5,700 nucleotides of DNA from Candidatus Woesearchaeota archaeon (lineage in GTDB: Archaea > Nanobdellota > Nanobdellia > SCGC-AAA011-G17 > VGLX01). The stretch lies in NCBI GenBank assembly GCA_016866645.1, contig VGLX01000101.1:1-5700 (forward strand), given 5' to 3'. Positions 5,604 to 5,700 of this stretch are shown here, piece after piece (position 1 is the stretch's first letter; every line of letters starts with the position of its first letter). Below the pieces are notes generated by a model. The model was not told where the DNA came from, searched no databases, and saw only the letters and a list, made by a program, of their open reading frames with translations. The translations under genes and the position numbers were made by a program.

Positions 5604-5700
5604 TCAAATGTTAAAAAGCCCTGTGAGCATAGTTGATATGATAAGTCTTATCAGAAAGAATATGACTATAGCTATCATTATTAGCAATGGGGCTATTTTT
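5604..5700 (-). CDS. Putative 3' end of a membrane-protein gene (partial)
   Basis: On the - strand a frame open from the right edge (first complete codon at 5699-5697) ends at a TGA at 5606-5604. It encodes about 31 residues dominated by Ile, Leu, Met and Phe (LLIMIAIVIFFLIRLII in the middle), which looks like a C-terminal transmembrane helix. It would lie just upstream of the KaiC-like gene on the same strand, with that gene's promoter in between. The competing reading is a + strand gene starting ATG at 5608 (MLKSPVSIVDMISL...), open to the window edge. It is less hydrophobic and lacks a TATA box or SD at the right distance. I do not recognise a family. Confidence 0.4.
   Translation of the reverse strand, partial: KIAPLLIMIAIVIFFLIRLIISTMLTGLFNI

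Noticed and set aside
5563..5607. TTG start at 5607 for the KaiC-like ATPase, adding 15 residues
   Set aside because: TTG is a weak start here, and the added segment spans the TATA box that positions transcription at the ATG at 5562.
4958..5614. Long + strand open frame (218 codons) opposite the KaiC-like ATPase gene
   Set aside because: The translation is Ser/Phe-rich with no recognisable motif and mirrors the antisense of a clearly conserved ATPase, including its Walker A region. It is an antisense shadow.

Overview
The window is a gene-dense archaeal segment, most likely from a small-genome (DPANN-type, Woesearchaeota/Pacearchaeota-like) lineage. The archaeal assignment rests on a translation factor aIF5A carrying the hypusine loop, ribosomal protein eL40, an archaeal-type (not bacterial MetK-type) S-adenosylmethionine synthetase, an archaeal Trm-G10/Trm11-type tRNA methyltransferase, a single-domain KaiC-like ATPase, and TATA-box promoters. 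The exact phylum is an inference from protein style and compactness. Sequence alone cannot settle it.

Left block (1-1960, + strand): the 3' end of an upstream gene (tentative, ending at 84), aIF5A (87-569), eL40 (569-730) and an integral-membrane site-2 protease of family M50 (752-1960). The genes are separated by -1 to 21 nt and have Shine-Dalgarno-like sites, so they look like one operon. Middle block (1923-3553, - strand): a SPOUT-fold TrmJ-like RNA 2'-O-methyltransferase followed, through an ATGA overlap, by a THUMP-containing tRNA guanine-N2 methyltransferase. This pair converges on the protease gene with a 38-bp 3' overlap. A 129-bp divergent intergenic region (3554-3682) then separates trmJ from the SAM synthetase gene (3683-4789, + strand), which converges with a 4-bp TTAA overlap on a KaiC/RecA-family ATPase gene (4786-5562, - strand). 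The last ~100 bases probably hold the 3' end of a membrane-protein gene on the - strand.

Functionally, the left block is translation plus regulated intramembrane proteolysis. The middle is SAM chemistry: the SAM synthetase makes the cofactor used by the two divergently transcribed tRNA methyltransferases. The KaiC-like ATPase is a signalling or regulatory ATPase of unknown target.

The most informative pattern is regulatory. Each of the three genes that begins a transcription unit (trmJ, SAM synthetase, KaiC-like) has a TATA-like element centred about 26-28 bp before a specific ATG and no convincing SD, which predicts leaderless mRNAs. It also fixes start codons that naive longest-ORF calling gets wrong. 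Two of the internal operon genes, aIF5A and the protease, carry clear SD motifs. I found no mobile element, CRISPR array, RNA gene or clearly novel multi-gene system.
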